49,612 bases of DNA from Puniceibacterium sp. (GCA_024636635.1 JAGXGV010000070.1:1-49612); one strand, 5' to 3'; shown: positions 36,610-46,153, numbered from the stretch's first letter. A program made the numbers and translations. Notes: a model not told the origin generated them from the sequence alone.

Positions 36610-37230
36610 TCAGACAAAGGGAATGATCAGGCCCACGCCGATCAGCAGCGCCCCCGCGATGATGTTGGTGCGCCGCAGCGCGGCGGGCGAGGACAGCAGC
36701 CGCCGCGCCCGATCGATGGACAGGGCAAGGACAAGGTTGCCGATCAGCGGCACGATCGCTGATATCGCGGCGATGACCAGCATGTCGGGCCAGCGCAGTT
36801 GCGTGAGGTCGAAAAAGCCGGGCAGGACGCCCATGTAGAACAGGATCGCCTTGGGGTTGCCCAAGATGACGGCAAGCCCGGCGAGGAATCCCGCCAGCAT
36901 GCCGGGGCGGGTCAGACGCGAATCCGACGACAGGTTCGCATCGGCGTGGCGGATCAGCAGGCCACCCATCACCAGGAAGGTCGCGCAGGCCACATATTGC
37001 AGAAAGATCATGAACCCGGAAAACACGCTGACGATCCAGGTGACCCCGAGAATGGCAAGGAAGGGCCAGAGGATATCGCCCACCACGACGCCCAGCGCCA
37101 GCGGCCAGGCCGCGTTGAAACCGCCCGACAATGCCCGCGCCGTCAGCGCGACCCAGACCGGCCCCGGCGTCAGGAACAGGATCAGCAGAGCCCCCGCATA
37201 AAGCGTGATATCCACCAGCGAGATCGTCAT
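36610..37230 (-). CDS. LysE family translocator
   Basis: A 206-residue inner-membrane exporter of the LysE/RhtB type with about six hydrophobic segments and the family N-terminus LILFLTPGPVWVALTARALS followed by GGFNAAWPLALGVVVGD. Such proteins export amino acids or related small molecules. Its ATG overlaps the recF stop by ATGA, so it is translated with the replication genes despite an unrelated role. This insertion between recF and gyrB is the one odd element of the block. The substrate is unknown. Confidence 0.88.
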   Translation of the reverse strand: MTISLVDITLYAGALLILFLTPGPVWVALTARALSGGFNAAWPLALGVVVGDILWPFLAILGVTWIVSVFSGFMIFLQYVACATFLVMGGLLIRHADANLSSDSRLTRPGMLAGFLAGLAVILGNPKAILFYMGVLPGFFDLTQLRWPDMLVIAAISAIVPLIGNLVLALSIDRARRLLSSPAALRRTNIIAGALLIGVGLIIPFV

Positions 37231-38327
37231 GCCTGCCTCACCTGTGAAACGCCATCTGTTTCGGTCACTTCCAGATATTGCGCCCGATTGCCCAATGCCC
37301 CGAACAGGCCGGATTCCGTGCCGGTCATCCAGGCCTGCGCGCCAAGGGCGCCAATTTCGTCATAAAGCGCGGCGCGGCGGTTTTGATCAAGATGTGCCGC
37401 CACCTCGTCCAGCAATAATAGCGGTGGCGCGCCGAAATCCGGCGCCAGTGCCCGCGCATTGGCGAGGATCAGCGAGATCAGCAGCGCCTTCTGTTCCCCG
37501 GTGGAGCAGTCAGAGGCAGGCACATCCTTGGCCGCATAGACACCCAGCAGGTCGGCCCGGTGTGGCCCGATCAGGGTGCGCCCGGCCATCAGGTCGCGTC
37601 CGCGGTTGTCGGAGAGGGCGTCGCGCAGGGCGTGTTCGGTTTCGGGCATCGCGCCTTCGGCCTGCACCAGCGTAAGCGTGGCGGTGGGAAAGGCGGTGCT
37701 GGCACCGTCCTGTGCGACACCCAGAAGATGCAATGCGGCCTGACGGTTGGCGTGGATCACCGACCCGCTCTGTGCCATCTGCCGTTCCAGCGCGCTGTAC
37801 CAATGGGGATCGCGGACCTGATCCCGCAGCAGGCGGTTGCGTTCGCGCATGGCTTTTTCGTAATCCAGCGACAGATCGCCATGCCCGGGAAAGAAGCTGA
37901 GCGTCATGCGGTCCAGGAAACGGCGGCGCCCCTCGGCCGCCTCTATCCAGAGCCGGTCCATCGACGGCACCAGCCAGAGCACGCGCGCGATGTGGCCAAG
38001 GGCCGACTGGGGCTGGGGCTTGTCGTCGATCCGGACCTGCCGCGGGGCGCTGTTCTCGGACAGGGACTCGACCTCGTGGGTGCCCTGCGGCCCGGTGATC
38101 ACGCCGCTGACTTTCCATCCCAGCGCTTCCGGCCTGCGCGTCATTTCTTGCGCCGAAGCGCGGCGCATCCCGCGCCCGGGCGAAAACAGCGACACAGCCT
38201 CGAGCAGGTTGGTCTTGCCCGCACCGTTGGGTCCGAAAATCGCGACGGGGCGCGCATCGACAGCAATCTCCGCCCGTCTGTGCGAGCGGAAATGTGACAG
38301 CGTCAGGGTGTCAAGCGACAGCGGCAC
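37227..38327 (-). CDS. recF: DNA replication and repair protein RecF
   Basis: A 366-residue SMC-like ATPase that helps load RecA at gaps and maintain forks. It has an N-terminal Walker A in AIFGPNGAGKTNLLEAVSLF (about residue 33), the RecF block SPGRGMRRA, the ABC signature region DCSTGEQKALLISLILANAR (about 276) and Walker B PPLLLLDEVAAHLD (about 305). It starts 75 bases after dnaN in the same direction and ends overlapping the LysE-family gene by 4 bases. Length is normal. Confidence 0.96.
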   Translation of the reverse strand: MPLSLDTLTLSHFRSHRRAEIAVDARPVAIFGPNGAGKTNLLEAVSLFSPGRGMRRASAQEMTRRPEALGWKVSGVITGPQGTHEVESLSENSAPRQVRIDDKPQPQSALGHIARVLWLVPSMDRLWIEAAEGRRRFLDRMTLSFFPGHGDLSLDYEKAMRERNRLLRDQVRDPHWYSALERQMAQSGSVIHANRQAALHLLGVAQDGASTAFPTATLTLVQAEGAMPETEHALRDALSDNRGRDLMAGRTLIGPHRADLLGVYAAKDVPASDCSTGEQKALLISLILANARALAPDFGAPPLLLLDEVAAHLDQNRRAALYDEIGALGAQAWMTGTESGLFGALGNRAQYLEVTETDGVSQVRQA

Positions 38328-38402
38328 GGGCAGGGGCGTTCTGTTGAAGGCAGAGTGTCGACCCCGGGGCGCGGCGCGTGGTCATGGCAGGATTTTCCGC
38401 GG

Positions 38403-39521
38403 TCAAACCCGCATCGGCATGACCACATAGACCGCGGACAAATCGTTGCCTTCGCGCATCAGGGTCGGATCGCCGGACGAATTGAACATGAACACCGCAT
38501 TCTCGCGATCCACCTGGCTTGCGATTTCCAGCAGGTATTTGGCGTTAAATCCGATTTCGAGCTTTTCATCGCTGTAGGCCACGGCCAGCTCTTCCTCGGC
38601 GGCGCCGGAATCCGGGGCATTGACCGACAGGATCAGCCGGTCCTCATCCAGCGACAGCTTGACCGCGCGCGACCGTTCCGACGACACCGTCGCCACACGG
38701 TCCACGGCGCGGGCAAATTCGGCCGCGTCCACCTCAAGCTTGCGGGTGTTGCCCTGCGGAATGACACGGGTGTAGTCGGGGAAGGTGCCGTCGATCACCT
38801 TTGATGTCAGGGTGATGTCGGGCGTGGCAAAGCGCACCTTGGTTTCAGACACCGACACGGCGATGGTTATGTCGTCATCTTCCAGCAGCTTGCGCAATTC
38901 GCCCACGGTCTTGCGGGGCACGATGACGCCGGGCATGTCCTCGGCGCCCGGGGGCAGATCCGCGTCGATCCGGGCCAGCCGGTGGCCGTCGGTCGCGACA
39001 CAGCGCAGCTTGCGACCGCCATCGCCCTCGGCGGTGTGCAGGTAGACGCCGTTCAGGTAATACCGGGTCTCTTCCGTTGAAATGGCGAATTTCGACTTGT
39101 CGAACAGGCGGCGCAACACCTTGGCAGGTGCCGAGAAGTTCGCTGAATACTCCGACGAGGCCATGACTGGAAAGTCCTCTTTCGGCAGCGTGGCAAGCGA
39201 GAAGTTGGAGCGTCCGGCCTCGACCGTCAGACGCCCGGTCGCGGCCTCTTCGGTCAGGGTCACAAGTGCTCCGTCCGGCAGTTTGCGCACGATCTCGTGC
39301 AGGGTGACGGCGGACACGGTCGTCGCACCTGCCCGCGTCACCTGCGCATCGCCGCGGTCCAGCACCTCGATGTCAAGGTCGGTGGCGCGGAACTGGACAG
39401 ACGCGCCTTCGGCCTCGATCAGGACGTTGGCCAGGATCGGGATCGTGTTACGCCGCTCGACCACCGACTGTGCCTGGGACACCGCCTTGAGCAGGGTACT
39501 GCGCTCCATACTGAACTTCAT
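38403..39521 (-). CDS. dnaN: DNA polymerase III beta subunit (sliding clamp)
   Basis: A 372-residue clamp protein, the normal length; it dimerises around DNA to tether the polymerase. The ATG at 39521 opens MKFSMERSTLLKAVSQAQSV, with GGCGA just upstream; the frame extends to 39581 without support. Three clamp domains can be followed: RNTIPILANVLIEAEG, then RRLFDKSKFAISTEETRYYL (start of domain 2), and YLLEIASQVDRENAVFMFNS in domain 3. The C-terminus AVYVVMPMRV is typical. It lies between dnaA and recF. Confidence 0.97.
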   Translation of the reverse strand: MKFSMERSTLLKAVSQAQSVVERRNTIPILANVLIEAEGASVQFRATDLDIEVLDRGDAQVTRAGATTVSAVTLHEIVRKLPDGALVTLTEEAATGRLTVEAGRSNFSLATLPKEDFPVMASSEYSANFSAPAKVLRRLFDKSKFAISTEETRYYLNGVYLHTAEGDGGRKLRCVATDGHRLARIDADLPPGAEDMPGVIVPRKTVGELRKLLEDDDITIAVSVSETKVRFATPDITLTSKVIDGTFPDYTRVIPQGNTRKLEVDAAEFARAVDRVATVSSERSRAVKLSLDEDRLILSVNAPDSGAAEEELAVAYSDEKLEIGFNAKYLLEIASQVDRENAVFMFNSSGDPTLMREGNDLSAVYVVMPMRV

Positions 39522-39631
39522 GATTTCGCCCTCTCCGATTGGCCGGAGGTGCACCCTAGCCCGAGGCGCAGGCCGCTCCAACCGCTTTTCTTGGTTTGTC
39601 CGATGGTTTCACGGGGCCGTCAAGGGCAGCA

Positions 39632-39649
39632 GGCCGCCCAGGGGCGGCC
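39632..39649 (-). terminator. GC-rich hairpin after dnaA
   Basis: GGCCGCC at 39632-39638 pairs with GGCGGCC at 39643-39649 across a 4-base loop, 35 bases past the dnaA stop on the minus strand. It has no T run, so it is at most a partial or rho-assisted stop between dnaA and dnaN. Confidence 0.35.
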
Positions 39650-39683
39650 CGCGCAGATGTGTTGTTCCCGAGACTCAGGCCGT

Positions 39684-41036
39684 TCAGGCCTCGAGCGCGC
39701 GGCGCAGCAGTTCCAGATCCTCGGCGATCTGGCCATCCTGCACCTTCAGTTCCTCGATCCGCTTGACGCCGTGCATGACCGTGGTGTGGTCGCGCCCGCC
39801 GAACCGGCGTCCGATTTCGGGCAGCGAACGGGAGGTCATCTGCTTGCACAGATACATGGCGACCTGCCTGGGGCGGGCGTAGTTGCGCACGCGCTTGGGG
39901 CCGATCATGTCGGACAGGCGGATGTTGTAATGCTCGGCCACCTTGCGCTGAATCTCTTCGACGCTGATCTTGCGTTCCGAGGCGCGCAGCACGTCGGCAA
40001 GGCAGTCCTGCGTCAGGTCCATCGTGATCCGCTTGCCCACCAGCGATGCAAAGGCAAACAGCCGGGTCAGCGCGCCTTCGAGCACGCGCACGTTGGTCGA
40101 GATGCGGTGCGCAAGGAATTCAAGCACGCCATGGTCGATGTCGAGTTCGGGGTAAAGCGCCTTTTGTGTATCCACCTTGGTCTGAAGGATCCCCAGCCGC
40201 AGTTCGTAATCGGTCGGATGCAGGTCAACCACCAGGCCGGACTGAAGCCGCGAGCGGATGCGGTTCTCAAGATCCTTGATTTCGTCCGGGGCGCGGTCGC
40301 CCGATATGATGATCTGCTTGTTCTGATCTACAAGCGCGTTGAAGGTGTGAAAGAATTCCTCCTGGGTGCTGTCCTTGCCGGCGATGAACTGCACATCGTC
40401 CACCATCAGCACGTCAACCGAGCGGAAGAGTTCCTTGAAATCCATCATGCGGCGTTCGCGCAGGGCTTGCACGAAGCGATACATGAACTGTTCGGCGGAC
40501 AGGTAAAGCACGTTGAGTTCGGGATTGCGGTTGCGCAGCTCCCAAGAGATGGCGTGCATCAGGTGCGTCTTGCCCAGGCCGACACCGCCATAAAGGAACA
40601 GCGGGTTGAAGGTGACGGGGCCCCCTTCGGCGACACGCCGCGCGGCGGCATGGGCCAGTTCGTTGGGCTTTCCGACCACGAAGGTGTCAAAGGTGAAGCG
40701 TGATTCCAGCGGTGCGCTGGGCAACAGGTCAGACTGTGAGGCCGACGCAGCCCTGGTTTTTTCCGGCGCCGGGGCCGGGGTGCGGGGACGGTCGGCATTG
40801 GCGACCTTGAACTGGATCCGGCGCACATGTGCCGCCACAGAGGACAGTTGCGACAGCAGAAGGTCGCCATAGTTCTGCGACACGTAGGTACCCATGAAAT
40901 TCGTCGGAACTTTGAAAATGGCCACGCCATCGCTGGTGCCGTCATAGGACAGCGGCTTGATCCAGGTCTTGTAGTTGTTTTCCCCGACCGTCTTGCAAAG
41001 TCTGTCCTGCAAAGCGCCCCATTGTTCCTGTGTCAT
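39684..41036 (-). CDS. dnaA: chromosomal replication initiator protein DnaA
   Basis: A 450-residue AAA+ initiator that binds and melts the origin. ATG 41036 (MTQEQWGALQDRL) is chosen because similar proteins begin there and GGGGA lies 4 bases upstream; the ATG at 41051 (MNRGH) in the same frame is possible and overlaps the stop of an upstream frame. Domain I covers about residues 1-85, followed by a short Ala/Pro-rich linker. The AAA+ core has Walker A LYGGVGLGKTHLMHAISWEL (about 147) and Walker B VLMVDDVQFIAGK (about 207). The DNA-binding domain IV ends with GGRDHTTVMHGVKRI. The gene heads the leftward replication block. Its upstream region holds a long hairpin. Confidence 0.97.
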   Translation of the reverse strand: MTQEQWGALQDRLCKTVGENNYKTWIKPLSYDGTSDGVAIFKVPTNFMGTYVSQNYGDLLLSQLSSVAAHVRRIQFKVANADRPRTPAPAPEKTRAASASQSDLLPSAPLESRFTFDTFVVGKPNELAHAAARRVAEGGPVTFNPLFLYGGVGLGKTHLMHAISWELRNRNPELNVLYLSAEQFMYRFVQALRERRMMDFKELFRSVDVLMVDDVQFIAGKDSTQEEFFHTFNALVDQNKQIIISGDRAPDEIKDLENRIRSRLQSGLVVDLHPTDYELRLGILQTKVDTQKALYPELDIDHGVLEFLAHRISTNVRVLEGALTRLFAFASLVGKRITMDLTQDCLADVLRASERKISVEEIQRKVAEHYNIRLSDMIGPKRVRNYARPRQVAMYLCKQMTSRSLPEIGRRFGGRDHTTVMHGVKRIEELKVQDGQIAEDLELLRRALEA

Positions 41037-41047
41037 GTGTCCCCGAT

Positions 41048-41170
41048 TCATTCCCGATCAGCAGCTTCGATATGCGCAGACTGCTCCGCCTCGCAGCGGC
41101 CACTTCGACAGGGGACAGGTTCGTTGGTCTCGTGCAGAAGCTGCACGAGTTGAAACCTGTTGATCGGCAT
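41048..41170 (-). CDS. candidate upstream reading frame overlapping the dnaA start
   Basis: A 40-codon frame beginning MPINRFQLVQLLHETNEPVP on the minus strand. Its TGA stop overlaps the upstream in-frame dnaA ATG at 41051 as ATGA. The frame is open back to 41281. It has no good ribosome site and no recognised domain, and part of it is the 46-base hairpin. It may be a chance reading of a structured dnaA leader, or a coupling leader. Confidence 0.22.
   Translation of the reverse strand: MPINRFQLVQLLHETNEPVPCRSGRCEAEQSAHIEAADRE
41115..41160 (-). promoter_or_regulatory. long hairpin in the dnaA upstream region
   Basis: An inner perfect stem CTCGTGCAG-AAG-CTGCACGAG (41129-41149) is flanked by an outer stem ACAGGTT/AACCTGT (41115-41121 and 41154-41160), giving a 46-base imperfect inverted repeat. 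It sits 79-124 bases before the dnaA start, on the side of its leader. It could be a structured mRNA leader or a protein site; there is no T run, so it does not look like a terminator. Confidence 0.55.
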
Positions 41171-41493
41171 GTGCCGGTTGCTGAAAATGTACCTGCTTCT
41201 GATGTCCCATATCAGAATCTGCACACCGCAAACGGCGCCTGTTTTTCGGACTTGGCAGAAGGCAGCGCCTTCGTCTTCCACGGATCAAGGGCAGCCTGAT
41301 CCCAGGAGTGCAGAAGACGGGACCGATGCAACCCGGTCCGATTCTGCTGCCTTGTCCCCCCAGCGAGTGACTCGCACTGTGGGTTTATCAGGTGTCTTCA
41401 AATCGCGGCAACTGATCTTCTGTGTTGACTCTGGATTCACCGAAAAGAATCTCACAGGCGCGTCATAAAGGTGCCTAAGCCTTTGGCGGGGCA

Positions 41494-41533
41494 GGTATAA
41501 ACAAATAAGGGGCACCACATATTGTGGCGCCCC
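41494..41533 (-). terminator. rho-independent terminator of rpsT
   Basis: On the minus strand an 11-bp stem with a single mismatch (plus-strand arms GGGGCACCACA at 41509-41519 and TGTGGCGCCCC at 41523-41533) and a 3-base loop is followed by TTATTTGTTTATA. It lies 24 bases past the rpsT stop, so it ends that transcript before dnaA. Confidence 0.88.
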
Positions 41534-41556
41534 CTAGAGATTAGTCTATAGGTTGT

Positions 41557-41826
41557 TCAGGCTTGCGCGATGGACTTCACACGCGAGGAAAGGCGCGAAA
41601 TCTTGCGCGATGCCGTATTCTTGTGGAAAACGCCTTTTGTCACGCCGCGCATCAGTTCGGGCTGGGCGGCGCGAAGAGCTGCCGCAGCGGCATCCTTGTC
41701 GCCGGAAGCAATTGCTTCTTCTACCTTGCGCAGGAAGGTGCGGATCCGCGAGCGGCGGGCTTTGTTGATCACAAAGCGCTTTTCCGACTGGCGGGCGCGC
41801 TTTTTGGATTGCGGTGTATTGGCCAT
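41557..41826 (-). CDS. rpsT: 30S ribosomal protein S20
   Basis: An 89-residue, highly basic protein, the first to bind 16S rRNA in the assembling small subunit. The family start is [20 protein letters not shown], then [16 protein letters not shown], ending [20 protein letters not shown], all typical of S20. The frame extends to 41892 without merit. It is a single-gene unit upstream of dnaA with its own strong terminator. Upstream (41827-42051) is AT-balanced non-coding DNA that must carry its promoter. Confidence 0.97.
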   Translation of the reverse strand: MANTPQSKKRARQSEKRFVINKARRSRIRTFLRKVEEAIASGDKDAAAAALRAAQPELMRGVTKGVFHKNTASRKISRLSSRVKSIAQA

Positions 41827-42051
41827 GGTTCGTTTCCCGGTTCTGAGTTCCAATAGGTCGGCGAAATACCCAAGGCACCCGGAGTCACACAAACCGGATC
41901 GATTCTTGCCAGAGCGGGCATCACGCGCATGTAGCGACGGCCTATAGCCAATTGCGGGACCAAAGCAAAGTGCAAACTTGGAAAAGGTCCGGTTGTGACG
42001 TCCCGGACATCTGCGCCCGGTGGCCCGCCATGCGCGCGATCCCGCCGATGG

Positions 42052-42828
42052 TTACCTGTCGCGGAACTGCGCCGAGCGTTTTTCGAGGAAGGCCGACATG
42101 CCCTCTTTCTGGTCCTCGGTGGCGAACATCGCGTGAAACAGGCGGCGTTCAAAAAGGATGCCTTCGGACAGGGTCGTTTCGTAAGAGCGATTCACCGCCT
42201 CTTTGACCGCCATCGAGGTCAGCAGGGATTTCTCGGCGATCTTTTCCGCAGCGGCCTCGGCCTCGTCCATCAGGCTTTTCGCGGGGACGACGCGGCTGAC
42301 CAGGCCAGAGCGTTCCGCCTCTTCGGCGTCCATGAATCGGCCGGTCAGATGCATGTCCATCGATTTGGATTTGCCCACAAGCCGGGTCAGACGCTGTGTG
42401 CCCCCGATGCCGGCCACCACCCCCAGGTTGATTTCCGGCTGGCCGAATTTGGCTGTATCCGCAGCGATGATGAAATCGCACATCATCGCCAGTTCGCATC
42501 CACCGCCCAGGGCATACCCCGCCACAGCGGCGATAATCGGCTTGCGTGTGCGGGTGATCGCGTCGGCCTCGGTGCCGAAGAAGTCCGAAAGGAACATCTC
42601 GACAAAGGACTTTTCCGACATCTCCTTGATGTCTGCGCCCGCGGCAAAGGCCTTGGCCGATCCGGTCAGGATGATGCAGCGGACCTTGTCATTGCCATCG
42701 GCATCCGCCAGCGCACCCGCCAGTTCACCCAACAATTGAGAGTTGAGGGCATTCATGGCATCGGGGCGGTTGAGCTTGATGGTGGCGACGTGGTCTTCTA
42801 CTTCGACGATGATCGTCTCATAGGCCAT
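42052..42828 (-). CDS. enoyl-CoA hydratase
   Basis: A 258-residue crotonase-fold enzyme that adds water to 2-enoyl-CoA, mainly in fatty-acid beta-oxidation. The oxyanion-hole and acid/base landmarks are complete: [11 protein letters not shown] (about residue 61-71), then [18 protein letters not shown] with one catalytic Glu (about 112) and the second Glu in [20 protein letters not shown] (about 132). It matches the short-chain mitochondrial/bacterial type. It stands alone between mutM and rpsT. ATG 42828 is the only sensible start. Confidence 0.95.
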   Translation of the reverse strand: MAYETIIVEVEDHVATIKLNRPDAMNALNSQLLGELAGALADADGNDKVRCIILTGSAKAFAAGADIKEMSEKSFVEMFLSDFFGTEADAITRTRKPIIAAVAGYALGGGCELAMMCDFIIAADTAKFGQPEINLGVVAGIGGTQRLTRLVGKSKSMDMHLTGRFMDAEEAERSGLVSRVVPAKSLMDEAEAAAEKIAEKSLLTSMAVKEAVNRSYETTLSEGILFERRLFHAMFATEDQKEGMSAFLEKRSAQFRDR

Positions 42829-42893
42829 GAAACATGCTTTCGGTTGTTTCTGTCAGAATTCGAAGACTTATCATCTAATGCGGCCTGTTCAAG

Positions 42894-43745
42894 CTATCTT
42901 TGACAGGCCGGGCAATAGAAGGATGACCGCCCCGACTGAACGACCCTATGCACCTTTTCCGTGCAACCCGTGGTGCGGCAGGCCAGGCCCTCGCGGCCGT
43001 AGACGTCAAAACTGTGCTGGAAATACCCAAGTTCCCCGTCGGTCTGACGGAAATCGCGCAGCGATGACCCCCCGGCCTCGATCGCCTCGGTCAGCACCTG
43101 CCGGATGATGGGAACAAGCGACGCCACTTGCGTCGCCGAAATGTCCCCCACCTTGCGGGCCGGATGGATGCGCGCCCGGTACAGCGTCTCGCAGACATAG
43201 ATATTGCCCAGACCCGCGACGATCTTCTGATCCAGCAGCGCCGATTTCACCGGCGTTTTGCGCCCCTTGAGCCGGTCTACCAGATGGCTTTCGCTGAAGG
43301 CATTGCCCAGCGGTTCGGGGCCCAGCGCCGCAAGAAGCGGGTGCCTGTCTGCCTGCGCTGTGGGCATGAGGTCCATTGCGCCGAACCGGCGGGGATCGTT
43401 GAAGGTGACACGTGCGCCGTTCGCCATGTGAAACACGACATGGTCATGTTTCTGCGCCGCCGGATGTTCATGCACAAATGTCCCGACCTGTTCGCCAGAG
43501 ATCAGCATCCGTCCCGACATGCCAAGATGCACCAGCAGAGTCTCGTCCGTCGAGAGATCTGCGAGAATGTATTTCGACCGCCGCCGCAATCCCAGCACCC
43601 GCGCACCGGTCAGCCGCGCGGCCATTCGTTCCGGAAAGGGCCAGCGCAGATCGGGACGGTTCACATCGGCACGGGCGATGATCTGCCCTTCGATCACGGG
43701 GGCCAGCCCGCGACGGACTGTCTCGACTTCGGGCAATTCGGGCAT
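42894..43745 (-). CDS. mutM: formamidopyrimidine-DNA glycosylase (Fpg/MutM)
   Basis: A 283-residue base-excision repair enzyme that removes oxidised purines such as 8-oxoguanine and cuts the strand. The N-terminus [16 protein letters not shown] gives the catalytic Pro2 and Glu3. The conserved HLGMSGRM and a C-terminal zinc finger are present; the finger reads CRTTGC then YCPACQR, so the first Cys pair is spaced by four residues as in many alphaproteobacterial enzymes. The open frame runs back to 44222 only as antisense to ubiE. mutM is divergent from ubiE with an 85-base gap. Confidence 0.96.
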   Translation of the reverse strand: MPELPEVETVRRGLAPVIEGQIIARADVNRPDLRWPFPERMAARLTGARVLGLRRRSKYILADLSTDETLLVHLGMSGRMLISGEQVGTFVHEHPAAQKHDHVVFHMANGARVTFNDPRRFGAMDLMPTAQADRHPLLAALGPEPLGNAFSESHLVDRLKGRKTPVKSALLDQKIVAGLGNIYVCETLYRARIHPARKVGDISATQVASLVPIIRQVLTEAIEAGGSSLRDFRQTDGELGYFQHSFDVYGREGLACRTTGCTEKVHRVVQSGRSSFYCPACQR

Positions 43746-43830
43746 CTGGCTGGATCCTGTGACATGGGGCGCATTGTAACGGCGACCTCGGGCTCTATAA
43801 GAAAGGGTTGAAGCAAGGACAACGTGACCC

Positions 43831-44583
43831 ATGACCGAAGACACCGGAAAGACCACCCATTTCGGATTCACCGACATCCCCGAGACGGAAAAGGCGGGAC
43901 GCGTGCGCGGCGTCTTTGGATCGGTTGCATCGAAATACGATGTGATGAACGATGCCATGTCCATGGGCATCCACCGCATCTGGAAGGACGCGATGATGGA
44001 CTGGCTTGCGCCGCGGGCCGGACAGACGCTGCTGGATGTGGCTGGGGGAACCGGCGACATCGCATTCCGTTTCCTCAAGCGTGCGGGGTCGGGCCATGCC
44101 ACCGTGCTCGACCTTACCGAACCCATGCTGATTGAGGGGCGCAAGCGGGCCGAGGCTGCGGCAATGGCTGAATCACTTGACTGGATCGTCGGTGACGCGA
44201 TGGCCCTGCCATTCGAGGACAACAGCTTTGATGTCTATACGATTTCCTTTGGCATCCGGAACGTCACCCGCCCGCAGGAGGCGCTGAACGAAGCCTTCAG
44301 GGTGCTCAAACCCGGCGGCCGCCTGATGGTGCTGGAGTTTTCGCAGATCCCCAATCCGGCGATGCAGTGGGCCTATGACCGCTATTCATTCAACGTGATT
44401 CCGGCCATGGGCAAGGTCATCGCGAACGACCGCGACTCTTACCAGTATCTGGTTGAATCCATCCGCAAGTTCCCGGATCAGGAGACGTTTCTGGGCATGG
44501 TGCGCGCCGCAGGGTTCGAGCAGGCCAGGTTCCGCAACCTGACGATGGGCGTCGCCTGTCTCCATTCCGGCTGGAAGCTTTAA
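43831..44583 (+). CDS. ubiE: ubiquinone/menaquinone biosynthesis C-methyltransferase UbiE
   Basis: A 250-residue SAM-dependent methyltransferase that adds the C-methyl group in ubiquinone (and menaquinone, where present) synthesis. Motifs: [20 protein letters not shown], then SAM motif [21 protein letters not shown] (about residue 70) and the UbiE block [20 protein letters not shown] (about 140), [10 protein letters not shown]. An AAGGA-like site lies ahead of ATG 43831. Its stop shares one base with the ubiB start (TAATG), so the two are co-translated. Confidence 0.97.
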   Translation: MTEDTGKTTHFGFTDIPETEKAGRVRGVFGSVASKYDVMNDAMSMGIHRIWKDAMMDWLAPRAGQTLLDVAGGTGDIAFRFLKRAGSGHATVLDLTEPMLIEGRKRAEAAAMAESLDWIVGDAMALPFEDNSFDVYTISFGIRNVTRPQEALNEAFRVLKPGGRLMVLEFSQIPNPAMQWAYDRYSFNVIPAMGKVIANDRDSYQYLVESIRKFPDQETFLGMVRAAGFEQARFRNLTMGVACLHSGWKL

Positions 44584-46115
44584 TGCGCGGACCCCACAAT
44601 ATCTGGCGGCTGATCCGCACTGGCGCCACACTCGAGCGCACCGGCGCAATGGGTGTGGTGCTGGATGCCTTCGATGCGCCGCCCTCCTTGCGCATCGCCG
44701 CGCGTGTGCTGGGCTGGCCATTCAAGTGGCTGGGCTACGAAGGCGATCCTGCGATGCCGCCCGCCACCCGCGCCCTGTCGGCGCTGGGTCCTGCCTATAT
44801 CAAGTTCGGTCAGGTGCTGTCCACTCGTCCCGATCTTGTCGGGGATCATCTGGCGTTACAGTTGCGCGTCTTGCAGGACAAGCTTCCCCCCTTTCCGGTC
44901 GCGGAAGCCAAGGAGATGGTTGCGCAGGAACTCGGACAGTCGGCGGATGTGCTTTATGCCACTTTCAGCGACCCGGTTGCTGCCGCATCGATCGCGCAGG
45001 TGCACAAGGCGACGCTGGCCGACACCGGCGAGGTGGTTGCCGTCAAGGTGCTGCGCCCCGGCATCGAGCGGGCCTTTCGCAAGGACATCGACGCCTTCTG
45101 GCTGGCAGCAACACTGATCGAATGGATCTCGCCGGGGTCGCGCCGTCTTCGACCGATGGATGTCATCGCGCACTTCGAAGGCGTGGTAATGGGCGAACTC
45201 GATCTGCGGCTCGAGGCCGCCGCCGCGTCGGAATTTGCCGCCAACACCAAAGACGACGCCGGATTCAGCCTGCCTTCGGTGAAATGGGATCTGTCCGCGC
45301 GCCGCGTCATGACGCTTGGCTGGGCCGAAGGTGTGCCCATGGGCAACAACGAGGCCATCGACGCCGCCGGGCATGACCGGGTCGAGTTGAGCGAGCGCGT
45401 CCTGCAACTGTTCCTGAACCATGCCTTGCGGGACGGCTTCTTTCACGCCGACATGCATCAGGGCAACCTCAAGGTTGCGCCGAATGGCGACATCATCGCG
45501 CTCGACTTCGGGATCATGGGGCATATCGACGAATATACCAGACGGGTTTATGCCGAGATCTTGTTCGGGTTCATCCGCAAGGACTACAAGCGCGTTGCAG
45601 AAGTGCATTTCGAGGCTGGTTATGTGCCTGCGGACCGCGACGTGGACGAATTCGCCCGTGCCCTGCGGGCCGTGGGAGAGCCGATCTTTGGCATGGATGC
45701 AACCCGCATCTCGATGGGGCGGCTGTTGTCCTATCTTTTCGAAGTGACGGAACGCTTTGGCATGGAAACCCGCACTGAACTGATCCTGTTGCAGCGCACA
45801 ATGGTCGTGGTCGAAGGCGTCGCGCGTTCCCTCAATCCTCGCATGAACATCTGGAAGGTCGCGCAACCGGTTGTCGAGGATTACATCAAGAAATCCATTG
45901 GTCCGCGGGCTGTGCTGAGCGATCTGAGCAAGACGGCTCTGGTGCTTGCCCGGTTCGGGCCGCGGCTTCCGCGACTTGTCGAAGCCGCGCTGGTCCGTCA
46001 GGCGCAGGATCCGGCGCCGCACGACCGGTCACTCTGGTCGGGGCGGCTGATTTGCGCGGGCCTTGGGGCAGGGGTCGGCGTGACTCTGATGCTGGCCTTT
46101 CAGGCCCTGTCCTGA
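44583..46115 (+). CDS. ubiB: ubiquinone biosynthesis accessory protein UbiB (ABC1/AarF kinase-like)
   Basis: A 510-residue atypical kinase-like protein needed for ubiquinone synthesis, probably as an ATPase that helps lipid precursors or the Coq complex. Hallmarks: the KxGQ motif in YIKFGQVLSTRPDL (about residue 77), the Ala-rich nucleotide loop AAASIAQVHKATL (about 137), VAVKVLRPGIE, the catalytic-loop-like FHADMHQGNLKV (about 289) and LDFGIMGHID (about 307). Two hydrophobic helices lie at the C-terminus (LICAGLGAGVGVTLMLAFQA). It ends at a bidirectional terminator. Confidence 0.96.
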   Translation: MRGPHNIWRLIRTGATLERTGAMGVVLDAFDAPPSLRIAARVLGWPFKWLGYEGDPAMPPATRALSALGPAYIKFGQVLSTRPDLVGDHLALQLRVLQDKLPPFPVAEAKEMVAQELGQSADVLYATFSDPVAAASIAQVHKATLADTGEVVAVKVLRPGIERAFRKDIDAFWLAATLIEWISPGSRRLRPMDVIAHFEGVVMGELDLRLEAAAASEFAANTKDDAGFSLPSVKWDLSARRVMTLGWAEGVPMGNNEAIDAAGHDRVELSERVLQLFLNHALRDGFFHADMHQGNLKVAPNGDIIALDFGIMGHIDEYTRRVYAEILFGFIRKDYKRVAEVHFEAGYVPADRDVDEFARALRAVGEPIFGMDATRISMGRLLSYLFEVTERFGMETRTELILLQRTMVVVEGVARSLNPRMNIWKVAQPVVEDYIKKSIGPRAVLSDLSKTALVLARFGPRLPRLVEAALVRQAQDPAPHDRSLWSGRLICAGLGAGVGVTLMLAFQALS

Positions 46116-46153
46116 AAGGCAGGTCTGAATGACCAAAGACATGCGTCGAAAAG

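Larger units (their letters stand above)
41052..41556. other. dnaA-rpsT intergenic region
   Basis: About 500 bases holding the dnaA leader/promoter and the rpsT terminator. Besides these, a hairpin with an internal loop is present (GCAGAA and GGACCG at 41310-41325 against CGGTCC and TTCTGC at 41334-41347), and a short dyad GCGAGT-G-ACTCGC at 41363-41375. No good DnaA box (TTATCCACA or close variants) was found, so this stretch is not called an origin of replication. Confidence 0.6.

Noticed and set aside
41052..41556. Origin of replication beside dnaA
   Set aside because: The region has dyads and moderate AT content, but I found no sequence close to a DnaA box (TTATCCACA) and no AT-rich unwinding element. 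Computing GC skew over the whole chromosome would settle it.
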